A DNA stretch of 64,000 nucleotides. It comes from Crocinitomicaceae bacterium. GTDB lineage: Bacteria; Bacteroidota; Bacteroidia; Flavobacteriales_D; Crocinitomicaceae. The notes below the pieces were generated by a model. The model was not told the DNA's origin and did not search any database. It saw only the letters and a program-made list of their open reading frames with translations. Where the stretch lies: assembly GCA_016708105.1 (NCBI GenBank), contig JADJGJ010000001.1:1984001-2048000 (forward strand), in the 5' to 3' direction. Of the stretch, positions 55,962 to 64,000 are shown piece after piece. Every line of letters begins with the position of its first letter. The stretch's first letter is position 1. Both the position numbers and the translations under genes were made by a program.

Positions 55962-56198
55962 TTAATCAGAAATTTTTTGTTTCACACGTTTACGAGCCTC
56001 AGCAAGGGAGTGACCTTTAATTTTTCCGGATTTATATAAGGCTGATCTTCTCAAAACTTCTTTCTGCTGATCCTCTGTTAACAGGCTTGAATTGCTTTGA
56101 CGATAGACTTCCAAAAGCTGGTAAACGACCTGAAGTACTTTAGTATCTGCTTCGTCAATATACTTGTGCACTTTAGTGCGAATAGCCGTTGTAGTCAT
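55962..56198 (-). CDS. Antitoxin of the RelE/ParE pair
   Basis: 78 residues, helical and charged (VHKYIDEADTKVLQVVYQLLEVY ... EEVLRR-like EVLRRSALYKSGKIKGHSLAEARKRVKQ). The end KIKGHSLAEARKRVK is common in small addiction-module antitoxins of Bacteroidota, whose C-termini wrap the toxin. It is the first gene of the pair, two bases upstream of the toxin. DNA-binding autoregulation is expected but not visible. Confidence 0.85.
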   Translation of the reverse strand: MTTTAIRTKVHKYIDEADTKVLQVVYQLLEVYRQSNSSLLTEDQQKEVLRRSALYKSGKIKGHSLAEARKRVKQKISD

Positions 56199-56398
56199 AA
56201 CTGGAAATATCTAAACATAAAGATAATGATATTCCGGCAAATATTCAACAGACCTAATAAACTCTAAAAAATTGAAAAGCTTAACCCAGATGAAAAATTG
56301 AAAACTAAAAGGAATACCTGCCAAAGATTTGCTTGATGAATTATGCCAACATTCCTGTCCCACAATTCAAGAACTAGTTGAAACGACAGTTAACAAGC

Positions 56399-56469
56399 CT
56401 TTAAAATTCCACCCCTAAAACCCAAAACAATTTACTGCTATCAATGATTTTGAATGACTGATCATCATC
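56399..56469 (-). repeat. Direct repeat B, 3' end of the epimerase gene
   Basis: The intact counterpart of 55473-55543, covering the last 22 codons and stop of the gene at 56401-57168. The two repeats bracket an 855-base segment holding the toxin-antitoxin pair and a small open fragment. Confidence 0.85.
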
Positions 56470-57168
56470 AATTAAAAAATCAGGTGGAGTCAAATTTGCC
56501 AAAAGACAACAACGGCTATAATAATCTTTTTTTGTAGGATGTTCAGCCTGACAAACATTAAAAATTCCATGCCCTATTTGATCATCCAAACAGGCGTCCA
56601 AAACCTGCATCAACTGATCAACATGAATAAGATTGATGCGACCATCAGGATTTTTTCTCACACTCTCAGCAAATGCAAATCTGACAGGATCTCTGTCATA
56701 ACCGATCAATCCTCCGGCACGAAGAATAGTCAATTTCCCTTGAAATAATTCTTGCAAAAACAGCTCTGTTTTATAAATTGGACTTGTAATATTCAGTTTT
56801 TCAAGCGGAGCATTTTCATTTAATATTTCATTTGTTTCTCTATAGATTCCGGTTGAACTGATCAGAATTATTTTTGTTTTTTCAGGATCAATATACTGAC
56901 AAAGACTGGCTAAAAAATCTTTTGAAATTTTTGATGATGGTATTGCAATCATGAACAAATCACAAGAAGTGAAAGATTTCAGTTCATCCAAAGGGGCATG
57001 GGTTTCATCTAAAACAAAGTGTTCAATACCTGATTCAATAAATTCATTTTTTTTAGCCGTAGAACGAGTTGAACCCTTTACCTGAAATCCTTTATTTGCC
57101 AATTGTTTTGCCCACTTTAATCCAAGCCAGCCACAACCTAAAATAGCTATTGTTTTTTTTTGTTGCAT
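56401..57168 (-). CDS. NAD(P)-binding epimerase/SDR-like protein (YeeZ type)
   Basis: 255 residues with an N-terminal Rossmann motif AILGCGWLGLKWAKQLANKG and KIILISSTGIYRE (S-S-T-G-x-Y). It continues with TILRAGGLIGYDRDPVRF and INLIHVDQLMQVLDACL, as in YeeZ/atypical SDR proteins. A catalytic YxxxK is present as YKTEL after SPI. Substrate unknown. The 3' end has been duplicated beyond the toxin-antitoxin genes. It starts after the EamA transporter with a three-base gap. Confidence 0.86.
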   Translation of the reverse strand: MQQKKTIAILGCGWLGLKWAKQLANKGFQVKGSTRSTAKKNEFIESGIEHFVLDETHAPLDELKSFTSCDLFMIAIPSSKISKDFLASLCQYIDPEKTKIILISSTGIYRETNEILNENAPLEKLNITSPIYKTELFLQELFQGKLTILRAGGLIGYDRDPVRFAFAESVRKNPDGRINLIHVDQLMQVLDACLDDQIGHGIFNVCQAEHPTKKDYYSRCCLLANLTPPDFLIDDDQSFKIIDSSKLFWVLGVEF

Positions 57169-57171
57169 GGA

Positions 57172-58038
57172 TTAAGAAAACATGAGCGCCGCAATGGACG
57201 CAACCGACAATAAAATTCCCAGCCAATTACTAAGTGCCAATTTCTCTTTGAAGAATAAAAAGCCAATAGCAGCTGACAAAATAACCACACCAATATTGTA
57301 AATAGGATTTACCTGTGACACCTCCAGTTCACCGCTCTCAAGCGATCTGAAATAAAACCACAGGGTGAGAAAATTAGGAATGCCCAACAATACACCCCAG
57401 GATAAATCTTTCACTTTGAGTTTTGTTTTTTTTGCAGCAACACGAAACGTCAACATACAAGTACCAACAAGGCCTGCCGACAAAAAAATCACCACAAAAA
57501 ATATTCCGTTTAACGAAACATCTACATACCATTCTTTAGCACAATTAAATAAAACATCAGCAGCTCCTTGTCCAAAAAAAATCACCAAAATCAACCAAAG
57601 ATACTTCACATCAAAATTGAGTTTTGTGCCTTTAGTAGTAGCAAAATATACACCGGCAAGTGCCAGAATAATTCCGATTATTTTTAAGAGAGAAATAGTT
57701 TCCCCTTCAAACAAAATCAAGGCTGCCAGAATAGGAATAACCAGAGACATTTTATTTGCAACGGTTGAAATAGCGACACCAATTACCTGTGATGCTTTTG
57801 CGAGCAAGTTAAAAACCAGAATAAACATCACCCCAACACCCACTGCATAAAAAAACCAAGGTGCTGTAAAAATTTCTTTGAATGAAGGAGTATTTTCAAT
57901 CAGCGTAAAACTGAGCAAACCGGCTGTAATATAGTTTACGGCAATGGCTTGTAGATTATCAATTCGGAATTTATCCAGTAATTTGAAACAAATCAGGATG
58001 ACATTAAAACAACAAATACCAAGGACAATATCAAGCAT
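57172..58038 (-). CDS. EamA/DMT-family transporter
   Basis: 288 residues forming ten transmembrane helices in two EamA-like halves (LQAIAVNYITAGLLSFTLI; SLLKIIGIILALAGVYFATT in the first; AIGFLFFKEKLALSNWLGILLSV in the second). Drug/metabolite transporter superfamily; substrate unknown. Its start overlaps the ribD end by eight bases, so it is in the ribD operon. Confidence 0.9.
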   Translation of the reverse strand: MLDIVLGICCFNVILICFKLLDKFRIDNLQAIAVNYITAGLLSFTLIENTPSFKEIFTAPWFFYAVGVGVMFILVFNLLAKASQVIGVAISTVANKMSLVIPILAALILFEGETISLLKIIGIILALAGVYFATTKGTKLNFDVKYLWLILVIFFGQGAADVLFNCAKEWYVDVSLNGIFFVVIFLSAGLVGTCMLTFRVAAKKTKLKVKDLSWGVLLGIPNFLTLWFYFRSLESGELEVSQVNPIYNIGVVILSAAIGFLFFKEKLALSNWLGILLSVASIAALMFS

Positions 58039-59068
58039 TTTCTATGTATTGGATATGATCATTTCCAAAAACAAAGGCGCCTGTTTTTTTTCCATTGATC
58101 AGCGGAGCTTGCACTCCATTTACAAATAATTTATTTCCGGTGATAACGCGTGCTTCATCCCAGATACCGGATTCAATAAAACGATCCAGCGTATTGCGTC
58201 CTCCCTCCACAATGACAGATGAAATATTGAGTTCAGCCAATTTTTTCAGCATACCTTCAATAGAAAAATCATCCGGTTGAATAAATTCTAGTGTACTGTT
58301 GCCAATTGCTTTTTTATTGGTAAGAATAATTGTTTTTGCATCTGCTTTGCCAACAAGAAATGCATTATAGTCAAGGTGCAAATCTTTGTCAATGATTACG
58401 CGAATCGGGTTTGTGCCACTGCTTTCACGACAGGTCAATTGTGGGTTGTCGTTTGCTATGGTATTTCTACCAACTAAAATAGCTGACTCTTCATGTCGCC
58501 AACGGTGCACAACAGATTTAGTTGGTGATGAGGTAATCCATGCAATTCCTTTTTCACCTTTACTACGATCAATATCCATGAAACCATCTTTGGTTTGTGC
58601 CCACTTCAAAATTACGTACGGGCGTTTTTTTTCATGAAAAGTGAAAAATCTTTTATTCAGTTCACGGCACTCTTTTTCAAGCACACCAAACCTCACCTTA
58701 ACGCCTGCTTTTTCCAACTTTTCAATTCCTTTACCACCCACTTGCGGATTAGAATCTTTTGAACCAATCACCACTTCCGGAATTCCGCTTGCAATAATCA
58801 AATCAGCACATGGAGGTGTTTTACCAAAATGAGAACAAGGCTCAAGATTGACGTACAAAACGCATTGCTTTAACAAATTTTTATCTTGAATTTTTTTTAT
58901 CGCGTTTACTTCAGCGTGTGCTTCTCCAAATCGTTCATGATAACCTTCTGAAATTATTTTATCATCATGAACAAAAACCGCACCCACCATAGGATTTGGA
59001 GCAACATATCCTATTGCTTTTCGGGCAAGTTGTATACAGCGATTCATTAGAATTTCATCAGTAAGCAT
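58031..59068 (-). CDS. ribD: Riboflavin biosynthesis deaminase/reductase RibD
   Basis: Bifunctional enzyme of riboflavin synthesis. 345 residues: the N-terminal deaminase has zinc motif HAEVNAI (residues ~51-57) and PCSHFGKTPPC, and a C-terminal reductase has LKWAQTKDGFMD, TSSPTKSVVHRWRHEESAILVGRNT and VEGGRNTLDRFI. Family length is normal. No FMN riboswitch was seen; a -7 element sits just upstream. Confidence 0.96.
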   Translation of the reverse strand: MLTDEILMNRCIQLARKAIGYVAPNPMVGAVFVHDDKIISEGYHERFGEAHAEVNAIKKIQDKNLLKQCVLYVNLEPCSHFGKTPPCADLIIASGIPEVVIGSKDSNPQVGGKGIEKLEKAGVKVRFGVLEKECRELNKRFFTFHEKKRPYVILKWAQTKDGFMDIDRSKGEKGIAWITSSPTKSVVHRWRHEESAILVGRNTIANDNPQLTCRESSGTNPIRVIIDKDLHLDYNAFLVGKADAKTIILTNKKAIGNSTLEFIQPDDFSIEGMLKKLAELNISSVIVEGGRNTLDRFIESGIWDEARVITGNKLFVNGVQAPLINGKKTGAFVFGNDHIQYIENA

Positions 59069-59072
59069 GACG

Positions 59073-59080
59073 CAAATTTA
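59073..59080 (-). promoter_or_regulatory. -7 promoter element for ribD
   Basis: TAAATTTG on the minus strand, ending four bases before the ribD ATG at 59068. Confidence 0.4.
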
Positions 59081-59102
59081 GGCAAATCAATGAATTCAGT
59101 AC

Positions 59103-60014
59103 CTATTTCCTGTTGCGTGGATGATAAGAAATTATTGCTTCTTTGAGTAAATCATCACTCAAATGCGTGTAGATTTCAGTAGTGCTTATTGATTCATGCC
59201 CAAGCATTTCCTGCACTGCGCGTAAATTTGCACCACCTTCAACCAAATGCGTAGCAAATGAATGTCTGAAGGTGTGAGGCGAAATACTTTTTTTTAAGCG
59301 AATAGCTTGTGCCAATTGCTGAATTATAGTGAAAATCATCACCCGAGTCAGTTTTGATCCGCGACGATTCAGAAATAAAACATCTTCATGACCGGCTTTG
59401 ATATCTTGATGATTGCGGGTTGATTCAATATAAAGCCTTACTTCTTTTTCAACCGTTGGACTCACCGGCACCAATCGCTCTTTATTTCCCTTACCAATTA
59501 CACGTATAAACCCTTCGTCAAAATAGAGATTCGTTATTTTGAGATTAACCAATTCACTCACACGCAAGCCGCAACTGTACAGCGTTTCAATGATTGCCCG
59601 GTTGCGGTGTCCTTCATTTTTTGAAACATCAATTGCCTGAATGAGCGCATCAATTTCTTCTTTATCTAAAACCTCAGGTAGTTTTTTGCCAATTTTTGGC
59701 ATTTCTAATAATTCAGTTGGATCTTGCTTGATCTCTTCTTCCAAAACTAAAAATTCATAAAAGTTTCGGATACCAGAAATGATGCGTGCTTGTGAACGGG
59801 CGGCTATTCCCATTTCATGAATCCAACCCATCATTTCCTGCAAATCTTTCAAACCAATATCAGTAGCCTTTTTTTCAAGATTACGGTATTCAAGGAATTG
59901 ACCAATTTTATCAAAATCACGCAGGTAAGCTTCAACACTATTTGATGATAAGGATTTCTCAATTTTGAGATAACTCTGATAATCCTTTCTATATTTGATC
60001 CACGATGAATGCAT
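59103..60014 (-). CDS. xerD: Tyrosine recombinase XerD/XerC-like
   Basis: 303 residues. N-terminal SAM-like core-binding domain (YLKIEKSLSSNSVEAYLRDFDKIGQFLEYR). The catalytic domain has RHRxR Y residues in YSCGLRVSELVNL, HTFRHSFATHL and LGHESISTTEIYTH (Tyr nucleophile). Length and the housekeeping context (next to aroQ, divergent) suggest the chromosome dimer resolvase and not an element-borne integrase. Confidence 0.94.
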   Translation of the reverse strand: MHSSWIKYRKDYQSYLKIEKSLSSNSVEAYLRDFDKIGQFLEYRNLEKKATDIGLKDLQEMMGWIHEMGIAARSQARIISGIRNFYEFLVLEEEIKQDPTELLEMPKIGKKLPEVLDKEEIDALIQAIDVSKNEGHRNRAIIETLYSCGLRVSELVNLKITNLYFDEGFIRVIGKGNKERLVPVSPTVEKEVRLYIESTRNHQDIKAGHEDVLFLNRRGSKLTRVMIFTIIQQLAQAIRLKKSISPHTFRHSFATHLVEGGANLRAVQEMLGHESISTTEIYTHLSDDLLKEAIISYHPRNRK

Positions 60015-60083
60015 AGCTTCACATCAAAAATAAAATTGCACTGTTCAAATCGTATTCTTTTGAATGATAAATATTAGTTAATT

Positions 60084-60497
60084 ATGAAAATTCTGATCAT
60101 CAACGGACCAAATTTAAATTTACTTGGAAAACGTGAACCAAATGTATATGGCAATAAAAGTTTTGAAGAATATTTTGTGGAATTAGAACATATCTTTCCG
60201 GAAATAGAGTTCACGTATTTTCAATCAAATGTAGAAGGAGAACTCATCAATACCCTTCAAGCATCAAGTCATGATGGTATTCTGCTCAACGCCGGTGGTT
60301 ATACGCATACCTCAGTTGCCATTCGTGATGCAATTGCAGCTATTCAAGTGCCGGTGGTTGAAGTGCATCTGAGCAATATAACAACCCGTGAATCATTCAG
60401 ACATGAATCGCTATTAAGTCCGGTATGCGTTGGATGTATTTTTGGATTTGGCTTAAATTCATATCGCTTAGGTATTGCCTATTTTCAAATTAAATAA
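60084..60497 (+). CDS. aroQ: Type II 3-dehydroquinate dehydratase
   Basis: Third step of the shikimate pathway. 137 residues: INGPNLNLLGKREPNVYGN, YFQSNVEGELIN, LNAGGYTHTSVAIRDAI (catalytic His), VEVHLSNITTRESFRHESLLS and SPVCVGCIFGFG. Typical length for the dodecameric enzyme. Divergent from xerD; the gene order xerD-aroQ is common in Bacteroidota. Confidence 0.97.
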   Translation: MKILIINGPNLNLLGKREPNVYGNKSFEEYFVELEHIFPEIEFTYFQSNVEGELINTLQASSHDGILLNAGGYTHTSVAIRDAIAAIQVPVVEVHLSNITTRESFRHESLLSPVCVGCIFGFGLNSYRLGIAYFQIK

Positions 60498-60511
60498 TCT
60501 CTCACTGAAAC

Positions 60512-61084
60512 ATGCACAACATATTTTCACTTAACAAAACATCTATTTTTATTTACGTCAATCTTCTCTTCATCATCACTTCATGCAACCAGTCAGAAAC
60601 CAATGATGCATGCAATGGTGAAAGCACACGAAGAGATATAAAAATAGCTACCGATATTGACGCTGTTTCAATTGATACACTGCCAATCATTTCTACTGTT
60701 GATTCAATAGGCAGCATTGTTGTTCCGGAAATTGACCGAAAATCACCCAGACAAGAAATAGAGAACAAAACCTTTACTATTACCGGCAAGGTTGAAAAAG
60801 TAAAAAAATATCACGACGGAGACTGGAAAGTAAAACTGATCAGTGCAGATGAAAAATATCTGAATTGTGAAATTCCAAATCCGGATTGTGAATTTGCCAA
60901 AAACTCTGTCTTCTATCAAAAATACTTGACGGCCTACCAATGGGTTGAAGATCATCATGAAACTTTAGAAGGTGATACGGTAACCATTACAGGCATTGCA
61001 TTCATTGATATTGATCATCCGTATCCAAGGAACAGTTCTGAAAACAACCTGGAATTGCATCCGGTATTAACCATCAATTTTTAA
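60512..61084 (+). CDS. Lipoprotein of unknown function
   Basis: 190 residues; N-terminus with hydrophobic stretch and lipobox (SIFIYVNLLFIITSCNQ). The mature part has an OB-like strand pattern (RKSPRQEIENKTFTITGKVEKVKKYHDGDWKVKLISADEKYLNCEI) and a second Cys pair. It starts 15 bases after aroQ and ends 11 bases before a second lipoprotein gene. No family recognised. Confidence 0.78.
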   Translation: MHNIFSLNKTSIFIYVNLLFIITSCNQSETNDACNGESTRRDIKIATDIDAVSIDTLPIISTVDSIGSIVVPEIDRKSPRQEIENKTFTITGKVEKVKKYHDGDWKVKLISADEKYLNCEIPNPDCEFAKNSVFYQKYLTAYQWVEDHHETLEGDTVTITGIAFIDIDHPYPRNSSENNLELHPVLTINF

Positions 61085-61094
61085 ATCATGTCTT

Positions 61095-61979
61095 ATGAAA
61101 ATTAATCTTCTTATTATTCCTGTTATTACTTATTTACTTGTTGCTTGCGCAGGTACAAATGAATCAACAAGTACTTCAACCACGTCAGTAGAAGCAGATA
61201 CAACAACAGAAAAAATTTCAGGATATCCGGATTTTGAATTGTATATAGCTTCGTTGGAAACCACCGTAGAAAATACTGATTCAGCTTTTGCAAAATATGA
61301 GATTCTAAAAGAAAATTTTAGTCAGGATGAAAAAGATTCGGCCTTTTTTCTCATTCGCCAATTCTATCATAAATTTGAAATAAGTGAAGAAGAGATGGGA
61401 GATTACTCTGAAAAAACTCAGAAAGAAATTGAGAAAAAATATGGAAAATACGGTTTTGAAGTTTGGTGGGAAGAAGGCTATGCATTTCCAATGCCTGATT
61501 TAAAGTACATCAGAAAAAAAATGAAGCAAGATATTTCAGAACCTTTAACAGATTATATTGATTTGCTCATAGATGTAGACGGCCAAATTACAGGTGATGC
61601 TGCACTAGCTATTTCATGGGATGAACTGGCAAAACAAATACTCACGTGCGAAGATTTTATTGTAGATCACCAAGGTAATATCTTGTATGAAAAATATTAT
61701 CAACACGCCTTGAGTTTGTACGCTGAACGACTCAACTTTTTAAAGTGGGGACTTGACAATACACCCGTTGTCAATATGTGGTCAGACACTGAAGTAAAAC
61801 AATTGGATTCAGAAGTAGAAAAGGCATATCAGAAAGTAATCAATGACAAAAAACACAAAACATCTCAAATCATTCAGGAACATTTGGACTTTTTAGTTTC
61901 CATTCAATTTGAAAATGTATGGGATCACGCTGAGTATGTTGAAGCTGATGACATAGAAGAATTGCTGGAAATTAAATAA
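61095..61979 (+). CDS. Lipoprotein of unknown function
   Basis: 294 residues, lipobox in LLIIPVITYLLVACAGT. Mature protein is helical and acidic (SAFAKYEILKENFSQDEKDSAFFLI; YGFEVWWEEGYAFPMPDLKYI). It is probably co-transcribed with the preceding lipoprotein. No motif known to me. Confidence 0.78.
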   Translation: MKINLLIIPVITYLLVACAGTNESTSTSTTSVEADTTTEKISGYPDFELYIASLETTVENTDSAFAKYEILKENFSQDEKDSAFFLIRQFYHKFEISEEEMGDYSEKTQKEIEKKYGKYGFEVWWEEGYAFPMPDLKYIRKKMKQDISEPLTDYIDLLIDVDGQITGDAALAISWDELAKQILTCEDFIVDHQGNILYEKYYQHALSLYAERLNFLKWGLDNTPVVNMWSDTEVKQLDSEVEKAYQKVINDKKHKTSQIIQEHLDFLVSIQFENVWDHAEYVEADDIEELLEIK

Positions 61980-62058
61980 ACTCTTGCGCTTTTTATATCG
62001 CTGACATAAATCAGTTGCTACGGTGACAGCGGTTACTGATGCTCATCTTGTTTTCATT

Positions 62059-62066
62059 TACATTTG
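62059..62066 (+). promoter_or_regulatory. -7 promoter element directly before the ATG at 62071
   Basis: TACATTTG ends four bases before this ATG. This supports 62071 as the start over the upstream in-frame codon at 62023. Confidence 0.4.
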
Positions 62067-62070
62067 TAAC

Positions 62071-62463
62071 ATGGAAACACCTAAAACATACGAGCAAGGC
62101 ATTCATTATAATGATTTGCACGACGACCATAAAAACTGGATTGCAGAATTGGAATTCAATAAAGAAGAGATTCAATTTTTTCAAAAGCTTTTAGAAAAAT
62201 CAGCTAATGATTTAGTTCAAAAAGGAAAGGCGGCTTTGGTTGAGCAATTTCAAAATCGCTTCATTTTAAAGCTGGAAAAAATTGATATTTATCAGCATGA
62301 GATTCGGGCGGCAGAAAATAAACTGACAGAATTTATTAAAACCCATGAAAACAATATTGCTTTTATTACCTTTAGTGATCACAAGAAGTGGAAAGATCAA
62401 ATGGCGATTCACCGAAAAATTTATGCAGAATTGAAGCAAGAATTTTTCAAAATTGTCAGATAA
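62071..62463 (+). CDS. Small coiled-coil protein of unknown function
   Basis: 130 residues from the ATG at 62071, preferred over 62023 because a -7 promoter element lies just before it. The sequence is strongly helical with heptad patterns (WIAELEFNKEEIQFFQKLLEK; LEKIDIYQHEIRAAENKLTEF; FKIVR). Cytoplasmic. No recognised domain. It is followed by a basic-acid mixed small protein at 62492. Confidence 0.72.
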   Translation: METPKTYEQGIHYNDLHDDHKNWIAELEFNKEEIQFFQKLLEKSANDLVQKGKAALVEQFQNRFILKLEKIDIYQHEIRAAENKLTEFIKTHENNIAFITFSDHKKWKDQMAIHRKIYAELKQEFFKIVR

Positions 62464-62491
62464 GAAAATAAAATTTAATGAACTATTCAAT

Positions 62492-62857
62492 ATGAAAACA
62501 ATACACATCAGCGATAATCAAAAACTGAAAGAAATCAAAGAAGCCTTCAGTAACGTATACCCACATTTGAAACTTGAATTTTTTTCAGAAGATCATAAGA
62601 CAGGAGAAGCATCTGCAAGAAAAGCCATGTATGATGACTCACTTTGCCTGAAAGACATCCGCAAAAATCATCATGCCGGAGATTTAAGCGTTGATGGTCA
62701 CCAAAAGACTAGTACGTTTGAACGCAGTTTTCATGATCACTTTGGTTTGAGTGTTCAAGTGTTCAGAAGATCAGGCAATATCTGGCTTCAAACTACAACT
62801 ACAGATGATTGGACTTTAGCTCATCAAGAGGAAACCGGGAAAGAATTTGATAAATAA
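62492..62857 (+). CDS. Small protein of unknown function
   Basis: 121 residues from the ATG at 62492; a TTG at 62453 would overlap the preceding gene and is less likely. The sequence mixes alpha and beta elements (MKTIHISDNQKLKEIKEAF; HLKLEFFSEDHKTGEASARK; LSVQVFRRSGNIWLQTTTTDDWTL). No family recognised. Converges with smpB, 36 bases away. Confidence 0.72.
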   Translation: MKTIHISDNQKLKEIKEAFSNVYPHLKLEFFSEDHKTGEASARKAMYDDSLCLKDIRKNHHAGDLSVDGHQKTSTFERSFHDHFGLSVQVFRRSGNIWLQTTTTDDWTLAHQEETGKEFDK

Positions 62858-62892
62858 GATAGTTGAGCATTGTTGCCTTTTGATGCGTTGAA

Positions 62893-63381
62893 TTATCGCT
62901 TCATCGCTCTGTCCAATTCTCTTTTAGTATCTTTTTCTTTGAGTGATTCTCGTTTGTCGTGTAATTTTTTTCCACGAGCCAAATGAATTTTGACTTTCAC
63001 CAAATTTTTTTCATTCAAAAATGCATGAGAAGGAACAATGGTTAAGCCTTTATCTTTCAACTTGCGTTCCAATTTATTCAATTCTGTTTTGGTCAGCAAT
63101 AATTTTCTATCACGCTTGGGTGCATGGTTATTGTAGGTTCCCTGCTCGTATTCGGCAATAAACATATTACGGATAAAGAGTTCTCCTTTAACGATAACAC
63201 AAAATGATTCAGCAATACTTCCTTTACCCGTGCGCAATGATTTGATTTCAGTACCGGTCAGTACAATACCTGCCAGATAATTATCCAGCAATTCAAATTC
63301 AAATTTTGCCCGTTTATTTTTCAGGTCTATTCCTGCCATAGCGTGTGCAAAGTTCAGCATTTTTTCATGATTAATCATCAA
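62893..63381 (-). CDS. smpB: SsrA-binding protein SmpB
   Basis: tmRNA-binding protein of trans-translation. Core: NKRAKFEFELLDNYLAGIVLTGTEIKSLR, SIAESFCVI and the basic C-terminal tail GKKLHDKRESLKEKDTKRELDRAMKR. The first ~20 residues (MMINHEKMLNFAHAMAG) are slightly longer than usual; ATG 63360 or the one at 63339 could be the real start. The tmRNA gene is not in this window. Confidence 0.95.
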   Translation of the reverse strand: MMINHEKMLNFAHAMAGIDLKNKRAKFEFELLDNYLAGIVLTGTEIKSLRTGKGSIAESFCVIVKGELFIRNMFIAEYEQGTYNNHAPKRDRKLLLTKTELNKLERKLKDKGLTIVPSHAFLNEKNLVKVKIHLARGKKLHDKRESLKEKDTKRELDRAMKR

Positions 63382-63420
63382 CCTGTCACAGCATAGTCAG
63401 ACTTGAAACCATTTTTTTTG

Positions 63421-63428
63421 TATATTTG
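63421..63428 (+). promoter_or_regulatory. -7 promoter element directly before yqgE
   Basis: TATATTTG ends five bases before the ATG at 63434, the same tight arrangement seen at 21689, 62059 and 59073. Confidence 0.45.
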
Positions 63429-63433
63429 ATAAG

Positions 63434-64000
63434 ATGTTTGACTTGAACGTATATAACACCCTTGAGCCAAAAAAAGGAAGACTGCTGATAACAGAGCCTT
63501 TTATGGTGAATGAGTATTTTCATCGTTCGGTTATTCTGCTATGTGAACATAATGAAGACGGATCATTTGGTTTTGTTCTGAATAACTATACAGACATTCG
63601 GCTTTCACAATTTGAAAACATGGTTGAAATTGAACCTTATGATCAAGAATTCAGAATCAGCATTGGAGGTCCGGTAAGTTCAAAGAATTTATATTATATC
63701 CACACGCTTGGAGATAAATTGCCAAACAGCATTCATGTCACGCAAAATATTTATGCGGGAGGTGATTTTGATACATTAAAAACCTTGATGGCTGAAGGAA
63801 AAGTTTCACCTGATGAAGTGCGTTTTTTTCTTGGGTATTCAGGCTGGGTTGAAAAACAACTCAACGGTGAACTCAAACAAAATAGTTGGCTCGTAAGTGA
63901 AATTGATCATCAGGATGATATCATGGATGTCAACTATGACAATATCTGGAAAGACTACATGGAACGGCAAGGAGGTAAATACAAGGTGTTTGCTAATTTC
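63434..64000 (+). CDS. YqgE/AlgH family protein (partial)
   Basis: The frame is open from ATG 63434 to the window end (189 residues), so only a few residues are likely missing. Typical pattern: KGRLLITEPFMVNEYFHRSVILLCEHNEDGSFGFVLN, SIGGPVSSKNLYYIH, and VRFFLGYSGWVEKQLNGELKQNSWLV. Family function is unclear, although it is widely conserved. Divergent from smpB. Confidence 0.93.
   Translation, partial: MFDLNVYNTLEPKKGRLLITEPFMVNEYFHRSVILLCEHNEDGSFGFVLNNYTDIRLSQFENMVEIEPYDQEFRISIGGPVSSKNLYYIHTLGDKLPNSIHVTQNIYAGGDFDTLKTLMAEGKVSPDEVRFFLGYSGWVEKQLNGELKQNSWLVSEIDHQDDIMDVNYDNIWKDYMERQGGKYKVFANF

Noticed and set aside
57365..57850. 161-codon plus-strand ORF
   Set aside because: It lies entirely antisense to the EamA transporter gene, whose membrane-protein pattern is clear; a shadow frame.
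59103..60014. Integrase of a mobile element
   Set aside because: The tyrosine recombinase has XerD length and a housekeeping neighbourhood, without tRNA, attachment sites or element genes nearby.

Overview
The window is a chromosomal segment from a Bacteroidota bacterium, most likely of the flavobacterial branch. The evidence is of several kinds. Three secreted proteins carry type IX secretion (gliding-type) C-terminal domains. Many starts are preceded by the Bacteroidota -7 promoter element TAnnTTTG. Base composition is AT-rich, and MORN/YwqK-type repeat proteins, SprB-like repeats, a GH3 protein and a split transketolase are present. No rRNA, tRNA, CRISPR array or insertion sequence was found.

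Layout. 1-5.6 kb: end of a LytS-type sensor kinase, ychF, a large type B T9SS adhesin and a small secreted protein. 5.8-12.8 kb: split transketolase with a von Willebrand A gene inserted between its halves, an ECF sigma factor operon, a class III aminotransferase and an rRNA methyltransferase. 12.9-17.3 kb: a candidate antitoxin/GNAT toxin pair, a MORN lipoprotein, bioB, recF and a DUF721/DciA-like gene. 17.3-24 kb: a GC-rich dispersed element, an antiporter, a PhoX-like lipoprotein, a T9SS nuclease-fold protein and a YwqK-like protein. 24-34 kb: thioesterase plus sugar-nucleotide dehydratase, an unknown membrane/LURP-one-like pair, a PLP decarboxylase next to a sodium symporter, trxA, dnaX and a CoA-binding protein. 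34-40 kb: FadL-type porin, SGNH hydrolase and a small accessory block of membrane and LamG proteins. 40-42.9 kb: panB, an RluA-type pseudouridine synthase and rlmD. 42.9-44.25 kb: a 71-bp minisatellite. 44.3-54.2 kb: ureohydrolase, MORN protein, rarA, an LpxL-like acyltransferase, a WG-repeat/TonB-like/AAC(3) operon and GH3. 54.3-64 kb: an orphan gene, a RelE/ParE toxin-antitoxin pair bracketed by direct repeats, epimerase, EamA transporter, ribD, xerD, aroQ, lipoproteins, smpB and the start of yqgE.

Most genes are housekeeping (DNA replication and repair: dnaX, recF, rarA, xerD; cofactors: bioB, panB, ribD; translation and RNA: ychF, rlmD, TrmH/SpoU, smpB) interleaved with envelope and secreted proteins. 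The most notable points are: dnaX is split by a -1 frameshift at A AAA AAA C that would give short gamma and long tau products; a 17-18 copy C-rich minisatellite relates to a second TTAGGG-like tract 33 kb away, and both abut TAG stop codons; a toxin-antitoxin pair lies between 71-bp direct repeats of a neighbouring gene's 3' end; a VWA gene sits inside the transketolase operon; and several genes have a promoter element only 4-6 bases before the ATG, suggesting leaderless mRNAs.
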